The position numbers and the translations under genes are program-made. From Omphiscola glabra (lineage: Eukaryota > Mollusca > Gastropoda > Lymnaeidae), in the NCBI GenBank assembly GCA_964017045.1, contig OZ024809.1, positions 26,094,618-26,158,617 on the forward strand: a stretch of DNA of 64,000 nt, given 5' to 3'. Below the pieces are notes generated by a model that searched no databases, had not been told where the DNA came from, and worked only from the letters and a program-made list of their open reading frames with translations. Positions 38,401 to 62,950 of the stretch are shown piece after piece (within the stretch, counting starts at the first letter, position 1; the number at the start of each line of letters is the position of its first letter).

Positions 38401-40069
38401 TGTTCTAGTATGTTTAGTTAACTGTTGATGTGTTCTAGTATGTTTAGTTAACTGTTGCTGTGTTCTAGTATGTTTAGTTAACTGTTGCTGTGTTCTAGTA
38501 TGTTTAGTTAACTGTTGCTGTGTTCTAGTATGTTTAGTTAACTGTTGATGTGTTCTAGTATGTTTAGTTAACTGTTGCTGTGTTCTAGTATGTTTAGTTA
38601 ACTGTTGCTGTGTTCTAGTATGTTTAGTTAACTGTTGCTGTGTTCTAGTATGTTTAGTTAACTGTTGCTGTGTTCTAGTATGTTTAGTTAACTGTTGATG
38701 TGTTCTAGTATGTTTAGTTAACTGTTGCTGTGTTCTAGTATGTTTAGTTAACTGTTGCTGTGTTCTAGAATGTTTAGTTAACTGTTGCTGTGTTCTAGTA
38801 TGTTTAGTTAACTGTTGCTGTGTTCTAGTATGTTTAGTTAACTGTTGCTGTGTTCTAGTATGTTAAGATAACTGTTGCTGTGTTCTATGATGTTGTGTGA
38901 ATGCCTTGGTTATTTCTGATAATGTTCAAGGGATGAAAACACTTACAGGATATTTTTTTTTATTACACATTTGATCCAATATTAAATCCAGTATGTGGTT
39001 TTGAGTGTTAAAATTTTTATTGCAGAACTGCATCAAAGAAAGAAATATTGAAAGCATACAGAAAACTGGCTGTTAAGTGGCACCCAGACAAACATGAAGG
39101 CCCAGAGAAAGACAAAGCCCAGAAGGTCTTTATAGATCTTGCAGCAGCTAAAGAAGTACTCACAGATCCTGGTAAGTAATAGCTACGATTAAAATATACG
39201 CTTGAAAGTTATTTTTATTTCTTAAACCTCCTTTGGTTATGAAATTCTTATTTGACAATCGGTATTCTAGGAACTTCATTTCTTAACCCTCCTGAGGCGG
39301 AACATTTTTGAACCATCAGTGCCAAGGAGATAGGGCCCTTTTCACAAGCCCTGCTCTTTGCACTAACTTGGCAAAAAAAAGCAACTAATTGATTTACAAA
39401 TAAAAAAAATATTATATTCTTGTAGGGCATTTAATGAACTAAAGCAATGTTTATGAATCAAACTAATATCTCAAAATTTATGCCAATTAGATATATCCTG
39501 ATTGTCATAATTTATGCATGCATTTATTTTTCTCACTTACATTTAACATGTCTTACTTCCAGAATGTGGTTTAATTTTCTGATTTTGAAACCTAAATAAG
39601 TCCTAGAAAACACTTTAATGTGATCCAATGTGAAAAACTGCATAAAATATTCCACTTAGGAGTATAAGGGTCACTAGGTACAAAAATACATTATGGAGCA
39701 AAATAAACTATCTGTTGAAGCCACCTTTAAAATAGTGAGATTAGCTATCTGATTAGTTGGTACAAGACTAGCCAGCCAATTTTGAGGCAGACGATCAAGC
39801 CTTTCATCTTTTTTGCCAGATGACTCTGGTAGTTAAATGAGTATTATTTTGTTAGTGTACAAAACTCATTATGGTAGTGGATAAATGGTTGCTGTAGTTA
39901 ACCTAATTGTAATTTCCTTAACTCTATTCCAGAGAAGAGACAAAGATTCGATCAGGGTGAAGACCCTCTTGACCCAGAAGAACAACATGGACAAGGAAAT
40001 CCATTTTTCCATCAAGGTTTTAATCCGTTCGGATCAGGTGGTTTCACATTTAAATTTAACTTCAATTGA
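32487..40069 (+). CDS. DNAJC3: DnaJ homolog subfamily C member 3 (P58IPK), ER co-chaperone, 11 exons
   Basis: Exons: 32487-32574, 34489-34596, 34769-34893, 35088-35162, 35688-35831, 36237-36418, 36612-36837, 37050-37170, 37496-37628, 39026-39171, 39933-40069. All borders are GT..AG and phases agree; total 1485 nt, 494 residues (human about 504). Exon 1 gives a hydrophobic signal peptide (SFTVLLLTCDIYTF) ending at phase 1, which exon 2 (TG GTG GAA) completes. Nine-TPR-type repeats run about 35-370 (GKKLLAAGQLADALSHYHAA, ATVFLALGKSRSALPDL and others). The J domain starts at RDYYKILGVKR near 391, with HPD at 420-422. The C-terminus reads GFNPFGSGGFTFKFNFN, as in the family. Role: an ER-lumen BiP co-chaperone that binds misfolded clients and restrains PERK/PKR signalling. 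Exon 1 is isolated by a 1.9 kb intron holding a transposon; it was chosen because it restores the signal peptide and the phase, and has the expected length. Confidence 0.93.
32845..34102 (+). mobile_element. 1.26 kb non-autonomous DNA transposon, copy 2
   Basis: It starts TAGGTACTTCGCCGAAGCAA and ends CCAAAGTACCTA, with inverted TAGGTACTT termini and a perfect 8-bp flanking duplication GTTATTAG at 32837-32844 and 34103-34110. It occupies most of DNAJC3 intron 1. It is in the same plus-strand orientation as copy 1, so it is opposite in sense relative to the two divergent genes. Confidence 0.8.
37375..37465 (+). repeat. GC-rich SINE-like repeat, 3' end only
   Basis: In DNAJC3 intron 8. It shares the end GGAGGGCAT...CTC...GACATTTCCTAATGTACAT with copy 1 (ACATTTCCTAATGTGACAT). 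The 5' part is missing or lost. Confidence 0.4.
37651..38890 (+). repeat. 30-bp minisatellite, about 41 copies
   Basis: The unit starts TGTTTAGTTAACTGTTGCTG and continues TGTTCTAGTA, highly uniform, with variants GATG and ATGA. It fills most of DNAJC3 intron 9, which splits the J domain just after ILGVKR. Confidence 0.95.
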
Positions 40070-42010
40070 CGATAGAGAATCTTAGGTGCTATATTATGTA
40101 CAGTTTTTTTTTCTTCATCAATCTCAGTAGCGTTCTCTTTGTAAAGAACTTATCCTGGAGTTTGACTTTTTTCCAGGGTTTCTGAATTATTCAAAGTGCA
40201 GTAGTATGTTTTTGTTTATCTATATTCATTTTATTTTTATGAAGAAAATAAAGTTTCACTACTATTTTTTTTTTCAATCTGAATTTTAGAATAGTTTAGA
40301 GAGAAAAATGATACTTTAATTTTGTTTTATTTTAGAAGTTTAATTTTTTAAAGTCTATTTAACATGCCCTGTTGATTAAGTGAAACAGACTCAGGTTTTA
40401 CATAAATATTTATGTATTAAATTGTAAATAATTTTTATAAGCAACCAATACTAATACCTTCTGAGGTGAAAATTCAGCAACTATTGCAATTTAATTTTTT
40501 TTTTATTTTCCTGGATGAGCATTCAAATTAGTCTTTGTGCTATAAAGAGCTCCCAGTTGTAAGAAATTTTTTTTTTTTTTTGCACTAAAATACTAATGCT
40601 AATTATTTTGATTTTAAATTTCTTACAAGGGAAGACTAATATACTAATATAGTTGAGCAGTTGTTATTGCACATGACTTTCTGAAAATATGTACTAGATA
40701 CAACTGCTCAAGCTTGTAAAATTAAAAATTAGTCTGCTCTCTCAGGCATTACCAGAAGTATTCCTTTCTTCATGCAATCACTAGCATGAATAATATAGTA
40801 ATGGTAAGCTGAGATGAACTAAAACTACGTTCATCACCTGATGATACTGAGACATTCTTCCCATTCACACAAATTTCACTTTTTTTTGTGTCTGTACTTT
40901 GTGTTGAGAGTTGTTTAAAAAAAAAGTACGGAACAAATAACACTATTATGAAATAATAGAATCTTCATGTCATATATAACAAACATGTCAGACATTCTTA
41001 ATGGGTTTTTTTTTGCAGAAATAGATCAGTTTATCACAAAAACAAATTGTCTGTTTCATGGTCAAATACTGAAACAAATTTTTTTACACATTCGTTTAGG
41101 TTACAAAACCTGGGTCTGTATCATTGACATGTTGACCCTAACTTAAAATAATGCTGATTTGAATTTGAGTCTGGTGTGAGTGTGGACCGGATGATAACAG
41201 GCTGTGGTTACATGTTAAATACCGGTATATAAGATTATTGAGAGTTTGCGATGAAATTTTTCACTGTGTGAAGAAAAAGAAAGCATTGTGAGACAGAGTT
41301 GGATGCATGACTGGTGTTTTATTTATTTAGTTAAAGATTGAATTTTTTTGATTGCTCCGTAGCCAGTGAGTTTTAGAACAATTGCATAGAGCCACAGGAG
41401 CGGATTGAATATTTTGTTGACTCATTCATTTGAGTTTTAGAATAGTAGCATGTATTTGTACAGGTCACTGTGCCGTGAAATAATCACTGAATCAAGTCAT
41501 CAAAAGCAGATATTTTCTTGATTTAATTTATGTAAGGCTGGGTGGGGTTCATGGCAGATTATTCTGGTATCATACAGATTTTAATCTTAAAATGACGTGT
41601 ACTTCAGCATACTTTCCTGTCCTCTGTCACAATCATTTGACTTAAACTACTTAAAGGATTATGTGAGAGCCTTTGGTTTACTTTCATGAGAATGTCATGA
41701 CCACATCAGTAGTACTTTATGAATGAATTGTGATCAAGTAAACAATATATCTGTAGCAATTTTCTGTGCTCTTAAGTTTTGTTAGCTTTCAAACTATCTT
41801 AGTATCTATACCTGAAATTTCTTAGATGTATCTAATGTTGTATTTCCCCAACAACATTTGTAAATCTTTTATTTGAGAAATGAAAATATTTTGTTGTGTA
41901 AATCTAAATTTTAATGAAAAGTGAATGTGTTGTTTTAAATCTTATGGTACAAGTCAATATAAACATTTCTACTGGATTATGCAATAAACATGTTGGTCTA
42001 CAGTTTGTGT
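40070..42010 (+). other. DNAJC3 3'UTR region with poly(A) signals
   Basis: AT-rich noncoding sequence follows the DNAJC3 stop. AATAAA hexamers occur at 40247-40252 and 41983-41988; either could set the transcript end, giving a short or a 1.9 kb 3'UTR. No ORF of note was seen. Confidence 0.45.
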
Positions 42011-45000
42011 TGAAATAATTTTTAACTATTTATAATTGAATTAAAAATGGTGCAGATTGCTCCTACTTCTAATGCAGAGTTCCTTAATAAAAGGGTTTAT
42101 TATTTGTAAATATCAACAGCCGCTGTATATTTCATAAATTACAATTAAATTTAGAGGTTCTCGTGTTTATTCATCTTTTAAATTTAATTAAAAATGAATG
42201 CTATCACCAAATACAGGCACTGGCGATTTAAAAAGTTGAGAAAGATTTTTGTATTAATTCTTAACAACTTTCAAACAAATTTAAGTATAAAAAAAAGCAA
42301 TTTTTTTAGCATAATTCAGGTAATGAATATATTTATGTACCCTGGTACTTCACATTGTGTTGAATCATTTTGAGCTTTAACTTTAATTAATTATAAATTG
42401 GCATATGGTACCGATGTAATTAAGCCTGCTCAATGGAAACATGGTTACCTATTTTGTTACTACTGGTACCCTTTTTAAAAGCTTTATTTATTTAACTTAA
42501 TTAGGTAACAACATCTTTGAAGATCAACTTCCCTATGTCCTAAAGAACTATATTTGTTCATAGCCTTGACCAAGGTTTTCAGTGGGCTTGAGAATAAGTT
42601 AAAAATATATATTTTAAAATGCATCATTACTTCTTAGAGAGCAAGAACAGTTTGTTAAAGTTGCGGAATATAGATAGAAAAGGTTGATAATTGAATGTCA
42701 TATCCTTTTTTTCTATAATTGAAGACCCCTGTGCTAAAAGTACTTCAGTCACATTTTTGACAAAATCACTCTAAACTGTGACCTTTTCTAATAGGGTTTA
42801 TAGTAAGCCTAAGTCCCTTTTACAAGACAAAATATGAAAATGATCACATTTTATTGAGGAAAAAATTATTTGAATGAAATTACCAACTTTATTTTGAATT
42901 ATAGTATAGGACTAAGTACGCTGGGTGGGGCACCTAAAAAGAATGCCAAATGACAGAGAAGTGAAGAGAGTGCATCACCAAAACCCCAGAGGTAAAAATC
43001 TCAAAGGCAGACCTAGGCTTAGAATACTTCATATCAATGATGTGGAAAAATATCTACAGCAGCTGGGAATCCAAAGGAAAAAGGAAGCATCAGGTCTGAG
43101 TGAAGTGTTGAGGCATGCCAAAGCTTTAGAAACACATAGATGGTCAGGACTAAATTTTTAAAAAAATTCTATTTATGGTAAAAGTTTTATCATTTAGGAA
43201 AAAAAATTAATATTTCTCATGCACACTTCAGTTTAGTGGAAATAGGATTTATTTTTTGACACTGAATATTTCTTCCAATGCTTCTTAAAAAATTTCATTT
43301 AAAAAGCTTCAATACTAATATACTATACAGATGGTAAAGAAGATGTGTCCTTGATTAAATACCTGTGCCCACCCCTTAAATTCAGGTCTTTATGAAAAGT
43401 GAATGTATCAAATCTTATGATACAAGTCATATAAATATTCACTCCAAAAGAAGCTGGCAGATGATAAAATGTAACTGATATGTATTGACCTGAAACCAAC
43501 CATGCACCCCTTTTCCCTCATGTAAAATGGAGGATACCATCAGGATCCCACACTAGTAGCAGAAATAACATACAACTACAATACACAACAAGAATATTTG
43601 TTCAGCAAACATTAACTTTATTGGTAAAGCCATCTATAAAAAGAACATGAATAGGTAAAACAAGTACACAACAAGTATACTTCAGTAAACACTTTGGAGT
43701 CACATAAACTGGATAAGAAAGCATAGATTCTCTCATACAAGTGGGCATGAATCAGAAGGTAAGTGAAGACGTACGTATAAAATAAATGACACCTTTTAAA
43801 ACTGCATTCAGCATAAATGTGATTAAATTATACACAAAGAGCCGAGTGTTGGTTGTTTTACCATTTTTACAAATTATGTACAGGTAAAAGATCTTTAGGT
43901 AATAATAAATACAGCTACAGTACAATTTATAATAGCTAGCACAATATAAACATGAAATGTGAGCATGTCAACTCTTACTAGGTTTCTATAGTTTATTTTG
44001 ATTCATGAAATGTATGTCTACTTATCTTTTGCCAAAAGTACACCATAAAAAAGTTCAGGGATTGTCAAGATATTCATATTTTTCTTCAGCTATTTCACCC
44101 TTTCAAAGTAAGCAGCTATCTAGTATTTTACTCACTATCCACCAAACTGTAAATTTTGAGATTATTTTGAAAGTTAAAGTTAAAAATTTTAAACTATTAA
44201 AAAGATGTTCTCTAAAAATCAATTTTTACATAGCAACCACCAGATTAAAAGGAAGCATTTCAATCTCATAAGAGGGTTTAGTTCTATGCAATCTTATCAA
44301 GCTAAAACAAAGCTTATGATCAAATATTTATCAAATCAATTTAAAAGTTAGTACCTAAAAATTGGACCAAAATAATTATAAGAATTTTATAAAATCATGG
44401 ATTGGTGTACAAGACACTTAAAACTCCAAAAAAGTTGCTTATACTTTTAAAATGCTAAAAACTACTCAGAGATTATATACATGTATTCATCAATCTGCAG
44501 CTTATGTACCACTGTCACAAGTTTCCAACTGGCCTGACATCTTCATTTGCTCCATTCATCAAACAAATGTCTGAAAAATGTAGAAATAAGTAATGAGAAA
44601 TATTCAGAACAGCAAAATTTACTAAAGTATAACCAAGAATAGAGTGGCATCAAGAATTTTAAATATATTGAGCAACCATCTCAAAATTAATAACATTAAG
44701 ATTTAACATCATTTAGAAATATGCAATAAAATTTGAAAAAAAGATAGGTATTATTAGGGACCCTCTGACAAATGTAGCAACTAATCTAAGGATTAGGGTT
44801 GTCGTACCCTGTTGCCATACAGGACTTGGCGTAGTAAATTTCTCAACGGGTGTCTGAAAATTCCCATAAGGTGTTGCAGTCCAGTTGTATATATTATATA
44901 CATGTTTAATTTGTATATTTAATGTGTTGAAATAGTGCTGACATTGGCAAATGCGCTAACTCACCACTAACACAAATTTAAAAGGATAAAAGAAATTACT

Positions 45001-45016
45001 ATAATTACATTATTTT
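42011..45016. other. Convergent DNAJC3-CCNB3 intergenic region
   Basis: Holds the RT scrap at 42905-43165. On the minus strand an AATAAA at 43622-43617 could end CCNB3. A stretch at 43390-43440 (GAAAAGTGAATGTATCAAAT...) repeats the sequence just before the DNAJC3 distal poly(A) signal (41915-41965). Confidence 0.4.
42905..43165 (+). pseudogene. C-terminal fragment of the same RT family
   Basis: An open frame of 78 codons reads GHLKRMPNDREVKRVHHQNP, GRPRLRILHINDVEKYLQQL, then LRHAKALETH. It matches the tail of the element at 54080-54915 (ERMPNDR ... GRPR ... QAKALRGL). A further scrap near 43540-43575 shares ATCAGGATCCCAC with it. Confidence 0.6.
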
Positions 45017-57648
<12,632 letters not shown>

Positions 57649-57766
57649 TTTGTGTATTAGAAAGGCTTAACAAAGCCTTTTATACCAGATTTCTTTTGTG
57701 ATCAGTGGTATTTGGCGATAACAGAATGACAGTGAATATGCAATGATTCTGAACGAAGTTTACTGT

Positions 57767-57833
57767 TTCAAAATCTCGCTCAGTAGGATAGTTGGGATTT
57801 GCTGATTGGTTGCCACTAAAATTACCAACCAAT
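57767..57833 (-). promoter_or_regulatory. CCNB3 proximal promoter: two CCAAT boxes and a CHR
   Basis: Reading towards the gene: ATTGG at 57833-57829, CCAAT at 57809-57805 and TTTGAA at 57772-57767, about 120-185 bp before the ATG. Paired NF-Y sites plus a CHR (TTTGAA) are the usual cell-cycle module of G2/M cyclins, read by NF-Y and the MuvB/B-Myb complex. The match is by motif only. Confidence 0.5.
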
Positions 57834-57839
57834 CACAGT

Positions 57840-58739
57840 TAAACAAAATAACTCTTGTTTTCCCCCTTTTCTGATAAAACGCAGTGATTGCTTCCCTTAA
57901 ATCTCGTTTTCCTATGAATGCTTTAACCCCCAAGGCCAAAGCATATTTCATTTTAAATAATTGTTTCTTCAATTTTAATAGGCTAACTTGAAAATTAATT
58001 TATATTTCAACCTTTCTGAGCAAATTAAAGAAAAGTTAATAATTCAAAAAGTAATTTCATATTAAGATTTCGATTTTTATAACATATTTGTTACAATCAT
58101 TCACTTTCAAATAAATATTATAATAAATATACAATTTAATTACATTTTTCTTGTTAAATTTCACTGCATGAGTATACAAAAGGCTGCTCTAAATGTTATA
58201 AATCGCTAACGCGTGAAAGCTGAAGCTACAAGTATGTATGGAACGATTTGAACACCATTGCATTTAAATAGAATTTACATTTATTTGTTTTTTATTCGCC
58301 GTTCCAAAACACCTTCTTTAGTTTAAATACATGTTCTAAATTAAATTTCAGTCCATATTAATACCCTGAGATTTCTAACTTTTTAAGAAACGCAAGGGAT
58401 AAAACTTGTTTTTATTTCCATTCAGGCTATAAATAAAGTATATTTTTCTCACAAACCCAAGATTGGAAAATACAAATATTGACACGCTCACGACATTTTA
58501 ACAATTAATAATAACACGTGGAGCTAGTTGCACGCGAATTGACCATGTCAATCTGCTTCGAACCTTGAACTTTTACTTCATTTGAAATAATAAACTCGTG
58601 ACGATGCTTGTGTTATTGAAATTGAAGATCTTTTTTTTTTTTTTTTTTTTTAATTTATTTTTGCGATTTAAATTATATACTTTTTAATAACATTAGGATG
58701 TCTGAGCCGAGTTCAAATAAACACTAATTCATTTATTTT

Positions 58740-58776
<37 letters not shown>

Positions 58777-59557
58777 ACAATTAAAAAAAACTTTGGCGGA
58801 TTAACTATGTGAGAAGTGACTTAACAAATTTGTTGGGGTTGGGGGGGGGGGGTCATTGCTATGAACCCAGAGGCGTAACTGGGTTTTTGACGCCTTTGGC
58901 TCATTTATTTTGTTAAATAATAAAAATTTAAAAATTAGAGATTTAGCGGCGCCCTTTTGAACTGGCGCCCTTGGCAACTGCCCCAATGCCAAACCGTTGT
59001 ATGAACCAGACCAATTTGTTGGTTGTGGTTTTCAAAGAGGGTGCAGGGGAGGCAAAGCGTGTACAACCCATGGTGCCAAGTCACATGGTGTCGGGAACGT
59101 CATGAAGTTATGCTGCACGCTTTTATTTTTATTATTTTTTTATTTTTTTTAAGGCACGCACTAACAGGGCTACTCAAGCGGGATCACAGACAATTTTAGA
59201 TTTCCCGGTATAATCTCCATATCTGTTATATAATAACTATATAAATTTTTAGAATGCAATTTTTTTTTTTTTTATTTTTTTTTTTTTTAAATTGTTTGCG
59301 TAATGTGTGTGTGTGTGTGTGTGTGTTTTGAATCACGTCACAGATTTGTCATAGATTGTAACAATATGTGGCCACAGTTCATAAAAACAGAGTGATCCTT
59401 TTGAATTAAAATATTAGGCAATGAAAACATATTTTTTTAATTTTATTTTTCTAAGAAAATAGAAATGAATGACGTATTTAATCGCATTATGTATAATGTA
59501 ACAAACACTTTAAGACACCAATCATAAAATAAAAATATTTAAAACTCACTTCTTCTC
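57840..59557. other. Gene-free sequence upstream of CCNB3
   Basis: AT-rich. Contains a poly-T run at about 58629-58651, a poly-A run of about 31 at 58745-58775, a poly-G run at 58840-58852 and a TG dinucleotide run at 59305-59325. An element-like GAGGCGTAACTGGG...GGCGCCC block lies at 58870-58990. No gene seen. Confidence 0.5.
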
Positions 59558-59561
59558 TTAA

Positions 59562-60654
59562 AGGTCGTCCATTAATTACGTCAACAATTTTTACGCAATT
59601 TTTGACCCCCCCCCCCCCCAATTAGTTACGTCAAAATTTCTTAACCCACCCACCCCCAAAAATAAAATTTTTATAATACATTTTACTTTGTGCTGATCTA
59701 TTAATCAACAAGTTAAAAGTTTTTACACTTAAATTTTATCATGCAGAATCAATTAACAGGTTGTTAAAGACTAAATTAAATATCATTGTTTGTGGTATAA
59801 ATATGATTATTATCAGTAAAGCTGACAATTATAGTAGGCCTATAGTTTCTAGCTGCTATGATCTTCCCATTAAGTAGCCAGGTGTTGGTCTGTCGTAACA
59901 TCATCCTCATCTAACCAGTCAGGACTTAAAATAGAAGCATTTTCGGTGTGAGCAATAATTGCCATAAGCTCCCGCTATCTCCTTGCAGCTACTTGCATCG
60001 GTCGAATCCTTTTTTGTTGTTGAGGAGCAGGTGCTAATTTGATTTCTTATGCTCAAGAGGGCATTGTCGGTGCTTTTCAACATGACTTGTGATGCAAATG
60101 CAAAATAGATGTTACAGATTTTGCAAATCCACTCCAGCAGCGATGTTATGATTGTTACTCACGTTACTTTCCCCTCATTTTTAAAATATCGTATTCCTAC
60201 TCTATCGATATCATTTATCTTGACTGCACATGACACTTGAGCCTTGTCCTTGTTCCTTTAACTGCAACATGATCGCAAAAATACCGCCCTTGTCATTTGC
60301 GATAAATAGAATCTACAGGTGAAGAGGGCCACGTTTTGACTTCTCTTGCTCTAACAATGTGTGCTACCGGTAACCTTCTGACCAGGCATCTGCAGTGCAC
60401 AGATAGACACGCACATTAAATAAATCCTACTTTGAAGCCTAAAAATTATATGACTATTTACTTTCATTTACACTCATTTACACTTATACATTTTTAAACA
60501 TAATGTAACAACCTGTCAATTTTTAAGATTAAAATTTTAATAGAGAAAACATGATTGTTGACGTCAACTAATCTAAACACCCTACCCCCCCTTTTGTTAT
60601 CAAATGTCAAATATCCCCCCCCCCTATTTTGTTGACATATTTAATGGACACCCC
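59562..60654. mobile_element. 1.09 kb TTAA-type element with poly-C tracts
   Basis: Left end AGGTCGTCCATTAATTACGT and right end TTTAATGGACACCCC are inverse complements after the first bases. The flanks are TTAA (59558-59561) and TTAG (60655-60658), so one flank is mutated. Long C runs follow both ends (about 59607 and 60615). No transposase recognised. The class (piggyBac or Kolobok type) is inferred from the flank. Confidence 0.5.
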
Positions 60655-60979
60655 TTAGTTTAAACCTTTACTCTTGTAACTTGTTTATATTTTTTTTATA
60701 CCAAGATAGATGGGACTCCAAAATCTAAGACAGGGTGTCGCCAAACTACGGCCCGCGGGCCGGATCCTGACTGCGACCACAGTGCATGAGTCCAGCTGAC
60801 AATACTTGAATTTGCTTGATAACTTGCATGGAACATGAGACAATTGGATACAATTTAATTATTATGTTTAGAATAATAGGAGATCGTCACACCTCCTCTT
60901 AAATTATTGTATCTAGATTTTCTTGCTTATTTCACGCCATCCCAAGACAATTCCCGGCGCGTGGTAGATCCGCCTACAC

Positions 60980-61339
60980 CAGGGGTCGGGAACCTATGGC
61001 TCGCGAGCCAGATGTGGCTCTAATAATTGATGGCTGCATCTGGCTCGCAGACAAATGTTCGATTTTTTTTTAAATGGTTCTTTAGACTCCTTTGATCTAC
61101 ATATTTCATTCTACACATGAGCTAAAGTCTACTGCAGCTCAGCATCAGAAGTGGTAAAGGAGATAAACTCCGCAAAAGCCATGCAGCACCAGAAGTCGCA
61201 TTAATGGTAAGAAATACCACAAGATGCACACATTTACTTGAATTTTTAGTTTTAAACACAATGTATGGCTCTCACAGAATTACTTTTCAAAATATGTGGT
61301 GTTCATGGCTCTCTCAGACAAAAAGGTTCCCGACCCCTG
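60980..61339 (+). mobile_element. 360-bp hAT MITE
   Basis: Ends are CAGGGGTCGGGAACCTATGG and GGTTCCCGACCCCTG, which are inverted repeats. The flanks GCCTACAC (60972-60979) and ACCTACAC (61340-61347) match at 7 of 8 bases, as for a hAT target duplication. A TGGCTCGCGAGCCAGATGTG motif follows the 5' end. There is no coding capacity. Confidence 0.8.
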
Positions 61340-61728
61340 ACCTACACTCTGGTGCTCCCATGGTTTCCATGGCAACACACACAAACACACACTTTTCCCG
61401 CTCTCAGATGCGTCTATCTGTCAACACAGGCATGACCCACTCGAGTACAGGGCCTTAGCGCAGGATTGTGACGTCAAGGGAAAGAGACCTTTAGCAGCTG
61501 TATAAAGCTTAAGTTATACCTCGCCGTGTAGTCTGCTATGGCTTCACTAATTAAAATTGGATTTAAAAACTATTCTTTGAATGTCAACTTAAACTAGTAG
61601 GTCGTGACACAGGTCTGAAGCGCCATAAAAATGCAAGCAAATGACTTGTTAAAAGAGAAGCACAAGACTGACAAGAGGGAAAACTTTTTTAATTTTACCG
61701 TTGCTTAGCCGATGCTGAGTTTCCTATA

Positions 61729-61929
61729 CAGAAGAAATTTGCCGTTGGTATGACATCGGTGTTTGGAATAAAAATTATTTATGTCTGTGATAAAACATTT
61801 TCAAAAGTCAAGTATGTGAAGTCAACACATGGAACGAGATTGACTGATGAACACTTGAAAGCAATTCTCTTGATTCGATACAGAAATTACAAACCAAACA
61901 TTGATGATTTCTTGAAAAGGAAGCGTTAG
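61729..61929 (+). pseudogene. hAT transposase C-terminal fragment
   Basis: An open frame of 66 codons plus TAG reads KFAVGMTSVFGIKIIYVCDK, then TFSKVKYVKSTHGTRLTDEH and LKAILLIRYRNYKPNIDDFL. This is the hAT family C-terminal dimerisation block, with the usual E/D-TFS and RLTDEHL features. Upstream sequence is broken by stops, so only a remnant of the gene is left. Confidence 0.7.
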
Positions 61930-61984
61930 TTTCACAAATCTCACTAACCTTTTCTCCTGCTTAGTTGGGTGAGATTCGGATATG

Positions 61985-62337
61985 TGCGCACTAGTCCTGA
62001 TGGGTGGATGGGACTCGTTAACCTTGGACGGCAACTCATCTAAGAGAAGGAAACTCTGAATTCAAACCCGGAGATGAAGTCCCGAAAAGCGGATAACATT
62101 GATACAATAAAACATTCCGACAACTCCTGCGACGCCACAGGTGCCAAGCTGTATATCATCCACATGATGTTCCCTTGGGGTCACCCAGCGGCGTGGAGAG
62201 AGGCGATTTGCTGTTGGGAACCAGCTAATAATCCTAGAAAGAATAATCCCAGGCCTTGTGGATTTCGTCCTGTGAATTCCATACCATCGTCACCTTGTGA
62301 CGGACGGATGCCAGCAAAAAAAAAAAAAAAAAAAAAC
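61985..62337 (+). repeat. SINE-like retroelement with A-tail
   Basis: It starts about GGTGGATGGGACTCGTTAAC, has a B-box-like GAATTCAAACCCGG, and ends GGACGGATGCCAGC plus a run of about 18 A (62319-62337). A partial copy follows at 62612-62740, and scraps lie at 22740-22800 and 25970-26030. An RNA polymerase III origin is inferred from the box and the A-tail. Confidence 0.55.
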
Positions 62338-62611
62338 AGTCCTGATGTAACTATCTTTTTGCCAACCTCGCCTTCTTTGATAGCTTATTTAGTAAATAAA
62401 TACTTTGGTTCTCTTTTTCTTTCTTTTTTTTTTTTTGGTGTTTTTTGTTGTTGTTTGCATTGCAAGCCACTCACCCATGATTAACATGGAATACTTAGTT
62501 TTTCGTCTTGTTTCCCGAGTGCTTTCGTTCCGTTTGAAAGTATTGCACAGAAGGATTATGCGGCCCGCACACGTCATTTTGTCAGTTATCCGGCCCACTG
62601 TGAAAACAGTT

Positions 62612-62740
62612 AGGGTGACCACTGATCTTAGAGAAGTAAAACTCTGAATTTAAACCTGAAGATGGAGTCCCGTAGGCGGTATGACATTGACACGATACAA
62701 ATTATATGACAACTCCTGCGACGTGGAACGCATAAAGCGC
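62612..62740 (+). repeat. Second, 5'-part copy of the SINE-like repeat
   Basis: It shares CTCTGAATT.AAACC..GA, GATG.AGTCCCG, GACATTGA.AC.ATAC and ACAACTCCTGCGACG with the copy at 61985, then diverges. Confidence 0.55.
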
Positions 62741-62950
62741 ACAGCGAAACACAAGACACGCTGCATCCTGGTCTATTTCCAGTCGTCTTGAATAAGTCTT
62801 TCAATTGAACTAAATAGACAAAGACCAGAGAGTAAGGCTTTCGAACCAAGCAGCTCTGCTTCGCTTTAACAAAATACAGCTCAATTGAAGGCTACTACTC
62901 TCAAGTCGAATATGAAGGCTGAACGATAAAATAATAATAATATACTAAGA

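Larger units (their letters stand above)
60731..62600 (+). mobile_element. Degraded autonomous-type hAT element, invaded by later insertions
   Basis: It begins CAGGGTGTCGCCAAACTACG followed by GCCCGCGGGCCGG, a typical hAT end. The 3' side keeps GCGGCCCGCACACGTCATTT near 62558. A transposase tail lies at 61729-61929. A separate 360-bp hAT MITE (60980-61339) and a SINE-like repeat (about 61985-62337) have inserted into it. Confidence 0.5.

Noticed and set aside
44500..44580. Possible extra 3' exon of cyclin B3 (minus strand, after TTTTTCAG)
   Set aside because: The CCNB3 frame already stops at 45017 with a family-typical end, and no frame here resembles a cyclin tail; it could be a 3'UTR intron border but is unsupported.
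59305..59325. TG run as a regulatory or recombination signal
   Set aside because: Simple dinucleotide repeat with no context to support a function.
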